Under the pieces are notes generated by a model, which worked only from the letters and a program-made list of their open reading frames with translations, was not told the origin of the DNA and did not search any database. The translations under genes were made by a program, and so were the position numbers. 64,000 nt of DNA from Elusimicrobiota bacterium (GTDB lineage: Bacteria; Elusimicrobiota; Elusimicrobia; 2-02-FULL-39-32), in contig JACPBF010000007.1 of the NCBI GenBank assembly GCA_016180425.1, positions 1-64,000 on the forward strand. Reading direction: 5' to 3'. Shown here in pieces: positions 23,919 through 32,447 of this stretch. The stretch's first letter is position 1, and the number at the start of each line of letters is the position of its first letter.

Positions 23919-25691
23919 ATGAAAATAACACATTATTGCGGTGAACTTCGTCGGAAAGACGAAAATCTGGATGTGGCGCTTTGCGGCTGGATTCATTCCT
24001 CAAGGGATCATGGCGGTCTATTATTTTTGGATTTAAGGGATCGGGAAGGCGTGGTTCAGATTGTGGTTTCTCCTGAAAAAAAAGAGGTATTTAAGATAGC
24101 TCAAAGTTTAGGCTCAGAATTTGTGATTGAGGTTCAAGGACAAGTGCGTCTCAGGCCAAAAGGAACTGAAAATCCTAATCTTTCCACAGGGGAGATTGAG
24201 ATTGACGCTAAAGAGATAAAAATTTTAAATACTTCTCTTGTTTTACCCTTTGAAATTTCTGAGTTTAATCAAGCTTCTGAAGAAATCCGCCTGCAATACC
24301 GTTATTTGGATTTAAGACGGCCGTCTTTACAAAGGAATTTAATTTTAAGGCACCGCATTGTTCAAGCTGTGCGTTCGTTTTTGGATAAACAGGGTTTTTT
24401 AGAGATAGAAACCCCTTTTTTAACTAAATCCACCCCAGAGGGGGCAAGAGACTTTTTGGTTCCTTCCAGATTAAATCCAGGACATTTTTACGCTTTGCCT
24501 CAATCCCCGCAGCTTTTTAAACAGATCTTAATGGTGGGGGGAATGGATAAATATTATCAGATTGTTCGTTGTTTTAGGGATGAGGATTTGCGTTCAGACC
24601 GTCAGCCGGAATTTACACAGATAGATTTAGAGATGTCCTTTGTAGAAGAAGAGGATGTCATGGGGGTAACAGAAAAAATTATCTTTGAAGCGTTTAAAGT
24701 TCTAACTGGCAAAGAAACAGATTTAGAATTCCCTCGCATTTCTTACGAAGAAGCGCTAAACCGGTTTGGCAGCGATAAGCCTGATCTTCGATATGAGATG
24801 GAATTAAAAGATGTGACTGATGATCTTAAAGATTCTTCTTTTCAAATTTTTTCTAATGCTGTAAAAGAAAACGGAGTGATCAAAGCTCTTTGTTTTAAAG
24901 GGGGAGCAAAACTTTCCAGGTCAGAAATTGACCATTTAACTGAATTTGTTAAAAGATTCGGCGCAAAAGGTTTGGCTTGGATTAAATTCACTGATGCTGG
25001 TCCTGAATCCAGCATTGTTAAGTTTTTTTCTAAAGAGGAACTTGCCCAAGTCCAGCTTAAACTAGGAGCGCTGAGAGGAGACATTCTATTTTTTGGAGCA
25101 GGCCCATGGAAAAGCGTTGTAACGATTCTGGGATCATTAAGAGTTGAGTTAGCTAAACGATATGATTTAATCCCTAAATCTGGAACTGCTATTTATAAAT
25201 TTTTGTGGGTCATCCATTTTCCCCTATTGGAATGGGATGATCAAGAGAAAAGATGGAGCGCCATGCATCATCCTTTTACTTCTCCAGAGATAGAAAATGA
25301 CGATTTTTTGGAATCTGCGCCAGAGAAAATCAGAGCCCGAGCCTATGACATTGTTTTAAATGGAACTGAGTTAGGAGGAGGTTCTATTCGTATTCATCGG
25401 AAACAGATTCAGCAACGGGTTTTTAAAACTTTGGGGATTAACGAAGAGTCAGCCAAAGAAAAGTTTGGTTTTCTTTTAACAGCTTTAGAATATGGGGCGC
25501 CGCCGCATGGAGGGATTGCCTTAGGCTTAGATCGCATGGTGGCGATTTTTTCAGGAGAAGATTCTATTCGAGATACGATTGCGTTTCCTAAAACGCAAAA
25601 GGGAATTTGCATGCTTGCGGGCTCTCCCTCAGAAGTGACAGAGCTTCAATTAAAAGAACTTTCTTTAACTGTTAAGAAGATAAAATCTTAA
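23919..25691 (+). CDS. aspS: Aspartyl-tRNA synthetase
   Basis: This 590-residue class II synthetase loads tRNA-Asp. It begins with the OB-fold anticodon domain (ALCGWIHSSRDHGGLLFLDLRDREG), then motif 1 around FLEIETPFLTKSTPEGARDF, motif 2 CFRDEDLRSDRQPEFTQID, the bacterial GAD insertion (about 290-410) and motif 3 GIALGLDRMVA. The start is set at the ATG at 23919, which begins MKITHYCGEL, the usual N-terminus. Because gatC-gatA are also encoded here, it could be the non-discriminating form that also makes Asp-tRNA-Asn; the sequence alone does not settle this. Confidence 0.96.
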   Translation: MKITHYCGELRRKDENLDVALCGWIHSSRDHGGLLFLDLRDREGVVQIVVSPEKKEVFKIAQSLGSEFVIEVQGQVRLRPKGTENPNLSTGEIEIDAKEIKILNTSLVLPFEISEFNQASEEIRLQYRYLDLRRPSLQRNLILRHRIVQAVRSFLDKQGFLEIETPFLTKSTPEGARDFLVPSRLNPGHFYALPQSPQLFKQILMVGGMDKYYQIVRCFRDEDLRSDRQPEFTQIDLEMSFVEEEDVMGVTEKIIFEAFKVLTGKETDLEFPRISYEEALNRFGSDKPDLRYEMELKDVTDDLKDSSFQIFSNAVKENGVIKALCFKGGAKLSRSEIDHLTEFVKRFGAKGLAWIKFTDAGPESSIVKFFSKEELAQVQLKLGALRGDILFFGAGPWKSVVTILGSLRVELAKRYDLIPKSGTAIYKFLWVIHFPLLEWDDQEKRWSAMHHPFTSPEIENDDFLESAPEKIRARAYDIVLNGTELGGGSIRIHRKQIQQRVFKTLGINEESAKEKFGFLLTALEYGAPPHGGIALGLDRMVAIFSGEDSIRDTIAFPKTQKGICMLAGSPSEVTELQLKELSLTVKKIKS

Positions 25692-25770
25692 AATATAATT
25701 TTTAAGAAATTGAATAAGATAAGAAAAATTTAAAAGTATTTAATCAAAAATATAGATAGAAAGGATAAAG

Positions 25771-26847
25771 ATGAAAAATTCATATCGAATTGCTGTTATA
25801 CCCGGTGATGGAATTGGGCCGGAAGTGCTAAAAGAAGGTTTAAAAGTATTAACCAAAGTTAAACCTCAATTAAGCGCTGAATTTAGTTTTGTCGAATATG
25901 ATTTAGGAGCAAAGAACTATTTAAAAACAAAAGAAGCTATGCCCGAATCTGTTTTTAAAGAGATTCAAAATTCTGATGCGCTTTATTTAGGCGCGGTGGG
26001 CGATCCAAAAGTCTCTCCTGGAATATTGGAAAGAGAGATATTGCTTAAACTTCGTTTTGAGCTGGATTTATATATTAATTTGCGTCCATGCGCGCTCTTT
26101 GACGGTGTTTTTAGTCCCCTTAAAAATAAGAAGCCGCAGGATATTAATTTTATGGTGGTTAGAGAGAATACAGAGAGTCTCTATACTGGTTTAGGCGGTA
26201 TTTTTAAACAAGGGACTCCTCAGGAAATAGCGATTCAAGAAGATATTAATACTCGCTCCGGAGTGGAACGCTGTATCCGGTATGCGTTTGATCTTTGTCA
26301 AAAGAGAAAAAAGGAAAATAAACTTACTTTAGTGGATAAAGCGAATGTTCTTACCTTTGCGCATAGCCTTTGGAGGCGAACTTTTGAAGAAGTGGGTCAG
26401 GAATATCCTGCCATTAAAAAAAACGCGATTTATGTGGATGCCGCAGCCATGGATTTTGTTAGGCGTCCAGAAAGTTTTGATACGATTGTCACAAATAATA
26501 TTTTTGGAGATATTTTAACTGATTTAGGCGCTATTATTTCTGGAGGTTTGGGTTTAGCTGCCAGCGCAAATATTAATGCATCTAAAAAAAATCAGGGATG
26601 TTCTGGTCTCTTTGAGCCTATTCATGGCTCTGCCCCGGATATTGCCGGCAAGGGTTTGGCAAACCCTCTGGCTGCTATCCTGGCAGGGAAAATGATGTTA
26701 GAGTTCTTTGCGGAAAATAAGGCTGCTAAAATTATAGAAGAGGCTGTTTCCAAGGCGATCCAATCTAAACGCATCTTTAAACCAGAAAGTTCTGAAACTC
26801 AAATCTCCACTTCAGCTATTGGAGATTTGGTTTGTGAATTTTTATAA
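25771..26847 (+). CDS. leuB: 3-isopropylmalate dehydrogenase family protein
   Basis: The 358-residue enzyme belongs to the NAD-dependent beta-decarboxylating dehydrogenases. It has VIPGDGIGPEV, the substrate loop with LRFELDLYINLRP, VVRENTESLYTG, the metal-site Asp residues in NNIFGDILTDLGA, and the NAD-binding FEPIHGSAPDIAGK. The pattern fits LeuB (leucine synthesis) best. Related enzymes act on isocitrate, homoisocitrate or tartrate, and no other leu genes are nearby, so the substrate is not certain. A good ribosome site AAAGGA precedes the ATG; thpR follows after 6 bp. Confidence 0.8.
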   Translation: MKNSYRIAVIPGDGIGPEVLKEGLKVLTKVKPQLSAEFSFVEYDLGAKNYLKTKEAMPESVFKEIQNSDALYLGAVGDPKVSPGILEREILLKLRFELDLYINLRPCALFDGVFSPLKNKKPQDINFMVVRENTESLYTGLGGIFKQGTPQEIAIQEDINTRSGVERCIRYAFDLCQKRKKENKLTLVDKANVLTFAHSLWRRTFEEVGQEYPAIKKNAIYVDAAAMDFVRRPESFDTIVTNNIFGDILTDLGAIISGGLGLAASANINASKKNQGCSGLFEPIHGSAPDIAGKGLANPLAAILAGKMMLEFFAENKAAKIIEEAVSKAIQSKRIFKPESSETQISTSAIGDLVCEFL

Positions 26848-26853
26848 GAGGGG

Positions 26854-27435
26854 ATGCGGCTTTTTATTGCAGTTGACTGTCCTCAAGAGCTAAAAAGTTC
26901 TTTATCTCAATTTTTAAAAAATTCTTTTCAAACGATTCCTCAAAAAGGGATGAAATGGGTTCGCGCAGAACATTTTCATCTTACCTTAAGATTTTTGGGA
27001 GAAGTAGAAGAAAGTCGTGTTCAACTGCTTGAAGACACGCTGACAGACTCATTAGGTGGAGTTCAATCTTTTTCTTCTAAATTTACAACTTTTGGTTTTT
27101 TCCCAAGCTCTAAAAGAGCCAGGATTTTCTGGATAGGCTTGGATGATTCTAAAGAAAAGCTAGCAAATCTTGCTAAAAAAATAGAAGAGGGTCTTATTGT
27201 AAATAACTTTGGCAAGAGCGACAAAGAATTTTCCGCTCATTTAACTCTAGCCCGTTTTTCTTTGACTCCTCTGCCCATAGTTCTTCAACAAATAGAAAAA
27301 ATAAAATCTCCTTCTTTCGCAGAATTAAAAATTAGCCAAGTCCTTTTAATGCAAAGTGTTTTACAGCCAGAAGGTCCACACTATGTTGTGTTAAAGCAAT
27401 TTTTATTAGTTCATGCTGATGAAGCGTTTTCATAG
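26854..27435 (+). CDS. thpR: RNA 2',3'-cyclic phosphodiesterase
   Basis: The 193-residue 2H-phosphoesterase carries the two catalytic HxT motifs, FHLTLRFLGE and AHLTLARF, and begins MRLFIAVDCP, as ThpR/LigT proteins do. These enzymes open 2',3'-cyclic phosphates on RNA ends. It sits 6 bp after leuB and 36 bp before ruvX, so probably in one transcript. Confidence 0.9.
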   Translation: MRLFIAVDCPQELKSSLSQFLKNSFQTIPQKGMKWVRAEHFHLTLRFLGEVEESRVQLLEDTLTDSLGGVQSFSSKFTTFGFFPSSKRARIFWIGLDDSKEKLANLAKKIEEGLIVNNFGKSDKEFSAHLTLARFSLTPLPIVLQQIEKIKSPSFAELKISQVLLMQSVLQPEGPHYVVLKQFLLVHADEAFS

Positions 27436-27471
27436 CAACAGCAATGATTTTATTGGCATGCGCTACCTAGC

Positions 27472-27900
27472 ATGAAAGCAAAAAGAATTCTAGCTATTGA
27501 TTACGGATCAAAAAGAATTGGTCTAGCTTTGTCCGACCCTTTAGGGATGATCGCTTATCCTTTACCATTTTTACCTAATCGCGGGGAATCCAAACTTATT
27601 CTGGAATTAAAGAAAATTGTCATTGAAAAGTCTGTGGAACTTATTCTTTTTGGGCTTCCCAGGAGTTTGGATGATTCTATAGGAGCGCAAGCAAGGGAGT
27701 ACATAAAATGTTCGGAGAAGATCCAAAAAGCGCTTGCAATAGAAATCAAACTTGTGGATGAACGTTTTAGCAGCAGGGAAAGCGAGGCTTTTTTAATAGA
27801 AGAATTGGATATTTCCCGTGAGAAAAGAAAAAAGATGCGGGACTCTCTAAGCGCCTGTCTTCTTTTAAAATCTTATCTCGCAGCGCAAGAGAAATTTTGA
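27472..27900 (+). CDS. ruvX: YqgF/RuvX-family putative Holliday junction resolvase
   Basis: The 142-residue RNase H-fold protein has ILAIDYGSKRIGLALSDP at the start, a central FGLPRSLDDSIG, LVDERFSSRESEAFL and a C-terminal KKMRDSLSACLLLKSYL, the full YqgF pattern with its acidic residues. The family acts in pre-16S rRNA maturation and has been proposed to resolve Holliday junctions. Its position ahead of mltG is a widespread bacterial pairing. Confidence 0.93.
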   Translation: MKAKRILAIDYGSKRIGLALSDPLGMIAYPLPFLPNRGESKLILELKKIVIEKSVELILFGLPRSLDDSIGAQAREYIKCSEKIQKALAIEIKLVDERFSSRESEAFLIEELDISREKRKKMRDSLSACLLLKSYLAAQEKF

Positions 27901-27997
27901 CTTCAAAAATTTTATCTCTTTACTATTATCTGAAAATTTATGCTTTTATAACTTAACAACTTGCCCAATGCTAGCATCAATCTGATATTTGAAATGT

Positions 27998-28969
27998 ATG
28001 AAGAAATTTAAAATCTTATTGTTTTTAGTTTTTTTTATAGGGCTGAGCGCCTTATTTTTTATTTTTAGATTCAAAAGCCATGCTCCTAAAACCATTTTAG
28101 TTAAAATTCCTGAAGGCGTTTCTTCAAAAGAAATCGCCAGTATCCTTTATCAGAAAGAAGTTATCAGGTTTCCAAAATTGTTTTTGGTTCTGGTTAAGTT
28201 ACAGGGCAATTCAGCGCATCTTAAAAAAGGCAACTATTCACTCAATCAAAACAGTTATTTGGGAACCTTTAAAAAATTGGAAAAAGGATTGAGTGAGAAA
28301 ATCAAAGTCACGATTCCAGAAGGCTGGACCTCTTTTCAAATAGCGCAAAGACTTAAAAGCTTGGAGGTTTTACAAAATGAGAGATTTTTTCTTGAAAGCG
28401 TGAAGAGAGAGGATTTAGAAGGGATGTTGTTCCCGGAAACCTATTTTTTTGATTCCATGTCTAAACCAGAAGAGGTACTTCATGCTATGGTATTAGAGTT
28501 TAATAAAAATTATAGGGATGAATTTAGGATCCAAGCTAGAAAATTACAGATGAAAGATAAGGAGGTCATAACCCTTGCTTCTATTGTTGAGCGGGAAGCT
28601 CAAAGATTTGAAGAAATGCCAACTATTTCATCTGTTTATCATAATCGTTTAAAGAAAAAAATATTATTGCAGGCAGATCCCACAGTGCAGTATGCCTTAA
28701 GCGGTGGAAAATATTGGCAGGAAAAATTAATCTATAAAGATTTGAAAATCGAATCCCCTTACAATACTTACCGTCATCAGGGCTTGCCGCCAGGTCCCAT
28801 TTGTAACCCCGGCAGACAAGCGATTCAGGCAGCTCTTTATCCAGCCCAAACAAACTACCTTTATTTTGCGGCAGACGGACTTGGAAGCCACAATTTTTTT
28901 ACAAACTATAAAGAGCACCTTCAAAAGCAATTAAGCGATTCAAAAATTAATAGAAAAAATAAAAAATAG
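27998..28969 (+). CDS. mltG: Endolytic murein transglycosylase MltG
   Basis: MltG cleaves nascent glycan strands at the cytoplasmic membrane and so sets peptidoglycan chain length. The 323-residue protein has an N-terminal membrane anchor (about 4-22), a LysM-like part (VKIPEGVSSKEIASIL and VTIPEGWTSFQIAQRL), and the catalytic YceG domain with GMLFPETYFF, LASIVEREAQ (catalytic Glu), DPTVQYALSG, SPYNTYRHQGLPPGPI and the end AADGLGSHNFFTNYKEH. I use the ATG at 27998; a TTG three codons earlier is possible. Confidence 0.95.
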   Translation: MKKFKILLFLVFFIGLSALFFIFRFKSHAPKTILVKIPEGVSSKEIASILYQKEVIRFPKLFLVLVKLQGNSAHLKKGNYSLNQNSYLGTFKKLEKGLSEKIKVTIPEGWTSFQIAQRLKSLEVLQNERFFLESVKREDLEGMLFPETYFFDSMSKPEEVLHAMVLEFNKNYRDEFRIQARKLQMKDKEVITLASIVEREAQRFEEMPTISSVYHNRLKKKILLQADPTVQYALSGGKYWQEKLIYKDLKIESPYNTYRHQGLPPGPICNPGRQAIQAALYPAQTNYLYFAADGLGSHNFFTNYKEHLQKQLSDSKINRKNKK

Positions 28970-29078
28970 AACTTTCTACGTAGAACAGATTAAAGAGTTC
29001 ATTTCTCATAAGCATGAGCCGATTGAGATTATTTTTTTGGTGGAATAGTGAGGGGGCGTTATATTGTAAAATAATGGG

Positions 29079-31157
29079 GTGAAACCAGTTAAGAAAAATT
29101 TAGAAGAGAACCCTCATCTCGCGCCTTCTGCTTTTAAGTTAGCTGGTATCCTCAATCTACTTCCTCTTTATTCTTTAGCCCTTACTCTTTTTTTAGTTCC
29201 TCTTTGTCCTGATGAAAAATTAAATCGAATTAAACTGATTGTGCTTGGGGTTGGCCTTATTGTTTCTTGCGTCCTTTGGGCATTGAAGAAAATTTTTGAA
29301 GAAAATTTAACTATTTATAAAACCCCGTTAGATGTTCCTCTCCTTCTTTATTTTATTACAGCTCTTTTTTATTTTAAATCCTCTCAAAATCCATCCGTGG
29401 CTGCCAATGAATTCCAAAGAATGTTTTTTTCCATTGGAGCTTTTTTTATAACTCTCCAAATCTGTTCAGAAAAAGAGTCTTTTCAAAAAATAAAGTTTTT
29501 GCTTTTAAGCTGGTTTGGTGGATTATTTTTAGTGGCGGTCTATGGAATTTTGCAAAGATCAGGAGGAATAGGTTCTTTAATGGTCCCGCAAACAGACAGG
29601 GTCTTTGCTACTTTTGGCAATCCAATCTTTTTTGCTGGATTTCTGATTTTAACACTCCCTATTTTAATGGCTTTTTGCTTGATGACTAAACCTATATTTT
29701 TAAGGATCCTGCTTGTCGCAGTTTTTTTCCTTGGAGTTCTATCGCTTTTTTACACCAAAACCAGAGCGGCATTTTTATCATTTTTTATCTCCAATCTTCT
29801 TTTTTATCTTTTTTTGGAAAGGATGCAAGGTTGGCAATGGACAAGAAAAAGTTGGGGCTGGAAAAAAAGCATTCTAATATTTTTTCTTATTTTAGGAGCT
29901 TTTCACTTAATTTTAAATTCAGTTTCATCTAATTACCAAACCATTTTTAAAAAAATAGAGAGCAGTGTACGTTTATCCAGAGCTTTGGACGCGGATCAAA
30001 CTCATACCCTTCTTTGGAAAGATGTGCTTAAAATGTGGCGGGCAAATAAATGGCTGGGAACAGGTTATGGCACCTTTCATGTAGAATTTTCTCGCTATGC
30101 CTCAGAGGATCTAAAAAGAATGTGGCCTCAGCAGCAAAAGCTAATTAATGATGCGCATAATGAATATTTGCAGATTCTGGCAGAAACCGGGCTTATAGGC
30201 TTTACTGTTTTTTTATTTCTGTTCATTATTTTTTATTGGAAAAGCTTTAAATTTTTAAGATCCAGCTTTGAAACAGCAAATCCAGATAAAGAAAGAGCTG
30301 TGCTTTATTTAGGGTTTTTTATAGGGATTTCAGCGCTTTTAATTCAGAATTTTTTTTCTGTAGATATGAGGTTTGTAATTTCTGCCGCTTATATTTTTTT
30401 GACCATGGGTTTAGCCTGCGCATCTTTCTCTAAACCATTTGTTTTTTCTTGGGGGTTAGGAATAAAAAAGAAAATTTTTAAGTTTTTATGGATCAGCATG
30501 ATACTTTTGGTTACAGGCGTGGCTGGTTTTATTCCTAAATCGCATTCCTTTTTTTTGCTTGGCATTTATGAGTTAAGTCCTAGCGAAAATAGGAGTTGGT
30601 CTTGGAAAAAAACTCCGGCAAAGGGGCCAGGACTATTGCCTTTGCTTTTGCGGCCCTATCTTTCTCAAAAACAACTTTCCCAAACCCCAGATTTTTTCGA
30701 TCAAAAAACTCTTAATTCAGTCCAGACCATTCAGGATTTAGAAAGTTTAATACGAGAGGCTCCAGAGGTCTGGCAATATTGGGAGAAGTTAGGCTATTTT
30801 TATGCCAAAGAGATTCAGAGAAAAGATCCTAGCGGCAAGAAACTGATTGATTCATTGATGGTCAATAAAGCGATTAGCGCTTATTTAAAAGCGTATGAGC
30901 TTAACCCAAAAGCTGAAGGCCCTCCTAACAATTTAGGAAACATCTATTTTACTATTCACCATCGTCAAGAAGCGATAGAATGGTGGAAAAAAGCGATTGT
31001 AACCAATCCAGATAAAACTGATCCCCGCTTAAATCTAGGCATTGCTTATTATTATGAGGGGAAGATCAAAGAATCCGTAGAACAGCTGGAAGAGGTTTTA
31101 AAAAGAGAGCCAAAAAATGAAAGAGCCATTGTTTTATTAAAACAGATGGTGGAGTAG
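29079..31157 (+). CDS. O-antigen ligase/polymerase-type membrane protein with C-terminal TPRs
   Basis: The 692-residue protein starts with GTG at 29079. About a dozen hydrophobic segments span residues 25-490, with a large loop containing RVFATFGNPIFFAGFL and the Wzy_C-type segment GTGYGTFHVEF...DAHNEYLQILAETGLIGF, as found in O-antigen ligases (WaaL) and related polymerases. The C-terminal 130 residues contain TPR motifs (NNLGNIYFTIHHRQEAIEWW, LNLGIAYYYEGKIKESVEQL). It probably joins or polymerises lipid-linked glycans at the outer face of the inner membrane; the glycan is unknown. Confidence 0.82.
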   Translation: MKPVKKNLEENPHLAPSAFKLAGILNLLPLYSLALTLFLVPLCPDEKLNRIKLIVLGVGLIVSCVLWALKKIFEENLTIYKTPLDVPLLLYFITALFYFKSSQNPSVAANEFQRMFFSIGAFFITLQICSEKESFQKIKFLLLSWFGGLFLVAVYGILQRSGGIGSLMVPQTDRVFATFGNPIFFAGFLILTLPILMAFCLMTKPIFLRILLVAVFFLGVLSLFYTKTRAAFLSFFISNLLFYLFLERMQGWQWTRKSWGWKKSILIFFLILGAFHLILNSVSSNYQTIFKKIESSVRLSRALDADQTHTLLWKDVLKMWRANKWLGTGYGTFHVEFSRYASEDLKRMWPQQQKLINDAHNEYLQILAETGLIGFTVFLFLFIIFYWKSFKFLRSSFETANPDKERAVLYLGFFIGISALLIQNFFSVDMRFVISAAYIFLTMGLACASFSKPFVFSWGLGIKKKIFKFLWISMILLVTGVAGFIPKSHSFFLLGIYELSPSENRSWSWKKTPAKGPGLLPLLLRPYLSQKQLSQTPDFFDQKTLNSVQTIQDLESLIREAPEVWQYWEKLGYFYAKEIQRKDPSGKKLIDSLMVNKAISAYLKAYELNPKAEGPPNNLGNIYFTIHHRQEAIEWWKKAIVTNPDKTDPRLNLGIAYYYEGKIKESVEQLEEVLKREPKNERAIVLLKQMVE

Positions 31158-31252
31158 TAGTCAGAGATATTTTGTCCTTGTTTTCCGCTAATCTCGTGTT
31201 AGTGAAAAATCCTGATGTTTTTGTTTTTTAGGCGTATTTTTAAGAAAACTTC

Positions 31253-31282
31253 TTGACCATTAGGCTAAATTATAACTATGAT
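31253..31282 (+). promoter_or_regulatory. Candidate promoter of the histidine kinase gene
   Basis: TTGACC (31253-31258), 18-bp spacer, TATGAT (31277-31282), in a 203-bp gap after the ligase gene. The leader would be about 70 nt. Confidence 0.45.
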
Positions 31283-31360
31283 ATAAAAGAGCAGGATTCA
31301 ATAACAATTAAACTCGAAATTTCTATTTTTTAGCTGAAATTTGGGTTAAAGCGAGGCAGG

Positions 31361-32428
31361 ATGCTTACTTTTGACGAAATTGCTGAACTTAAAGTTAAGA
31401 TGCAGGCTATTATTTTTTCCATTCAGGATGGGGTTGTAATGACTGATTTTGAAGGGCATGTCTTAGTTTTAAACGACCATGCGAAAAAAATTTTAAATAT
31501 TGAAAAAAATTATCCTTATGAAAAAAAATTCATAGATTATATTGAAAATGAATGGGTCAAAAGCCAAATGGAAATGCTTTTAAAATCCCAGGAGGCTTTT
31601 AAGCGAGAAGAGCTGATCATCTATAGCGGAGCAAAAGAAAGTTATTATCAGATTACAAAGAATCTTGTAACCACAGCTCAAGGCGTAGTTTTAGGACAAG
31701 TTGTTGTTTTAAGAGATATAACTCCGGAAAAAGAGTTTGAAAAATTAAAAGATGATTTTGTCCACTCCATCACGCACGACCTTAAAAGTCCGATCACTTC
31801 CATACAAGGATTTATAAAGCTTTTTTTGGAGGATGAACTAGGCGTTTTAACACAAGAACAAAAACGGTATTTAGAGATCATGGCTCATTCCACTAATGAT
31901 CTTTTAAAAATGATTAATGATATTTTGGACATGGCTAAATTGGAAGCTGGCAAAATGCCTATTGCCAAAAGCCATTGGGACGCGGTAAAAGCAGTTTCTA
32001 AACTTGTGGAAAACCTTCAGCCCGTGGCGCAGCATTGTAAGGTAAAACTTTTTTTAACCCTTGTTCCTAGTCCAGGAAAAAAATTGGAAAAACTCGCTTT
32101 GTTTGTAGATGGGGCTTTGATTGAAAGAGCAATTCAAAACCTTTTGGATAATGCTTTAAAATTTACCCCTGGCGGAGGAGAAATAGAGATAAAGGTTGAA
32201 GATTTCTCTGAAAAAGCGCAAATTTCAGTCAGAGATACAGGCCGCGGCATTCCAGAAGAGGCTTTAGAAAAGATCTTTCAAAAATTTCATCAGGGTTCTG
32301 GATCTAAAAGCGGCAGTGGTTTAGGCTTAACCATTGCAAAACATATTATAGAAGCCCATTCTGGCCAGCTCACTGTAAATTCGCAAGTTAGTAAAGGATC
32401 TTTATTCCAATTTTCACTCCTCAAATAA
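31361..32428 (+). CDS. Soluble PAS-domain sensor histidine kinase
   Basis: The 355-residue kinase has no membrane segment. An N-terminal PAS domain (about 12-120; SIQDGVVMTDFEGHVLVLND) is followed by the dimerisation/phosphoacceptor helix with HSITHDLKSPITSI (His139), and an ATPase domain with N box NLLDNALKFTP, G1 box DTGRGIP, F box FQKFHQG and G2 box GSGLGLTIAKHI. The order resembles the cytoplasmic part of PhoR-type kinases. No response regulator is adjacent, so it is an orphan here. It presumably senses an internal signal and passes phosphate to a regulator coded elsewhere. Confidence 0.92.
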   Translation: MLTFDEIAELKVKMQAIIFSIQDGVVMTDFEGHVLVLNDHAKKILNIEKNYPYEKKFIDYIENEWVKSQMEMLLKSQEAFKREELIIYSGAKESYYQITKNLVTTAQGVVLGQVVVLRDITPEKEFEKLKDDFVHSITHDLKSPITSIQGFIKLFLEDELGVLTQEQKRYLEIMAHSTNDLLKMINDILDMAKLEAGKMPIAKSHWDAVKAVSKLVENLQPVAQHCKVKLFLTLVPSPGKKLEKLALFVDGALIERAIQNLLDNALKFTPGGGEIEIKVEDFSEKAQISVRDTGRGIPEEALEKIFQKFHQGSGSKSGSGLGLTIAKHIIEAHSGQLTVNSQVSKGSLFQFSLLK

Positions 32429-32447
32429 TTTTTTTAACCTTCTAAAA

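Noticed and set aside
28970-29078. Rho-independent terminator after mltG
   Set aside because: TCTCA/TGAGA could pair before a T run, but the stem is only 5 bp, AT-rich and with a long loop.
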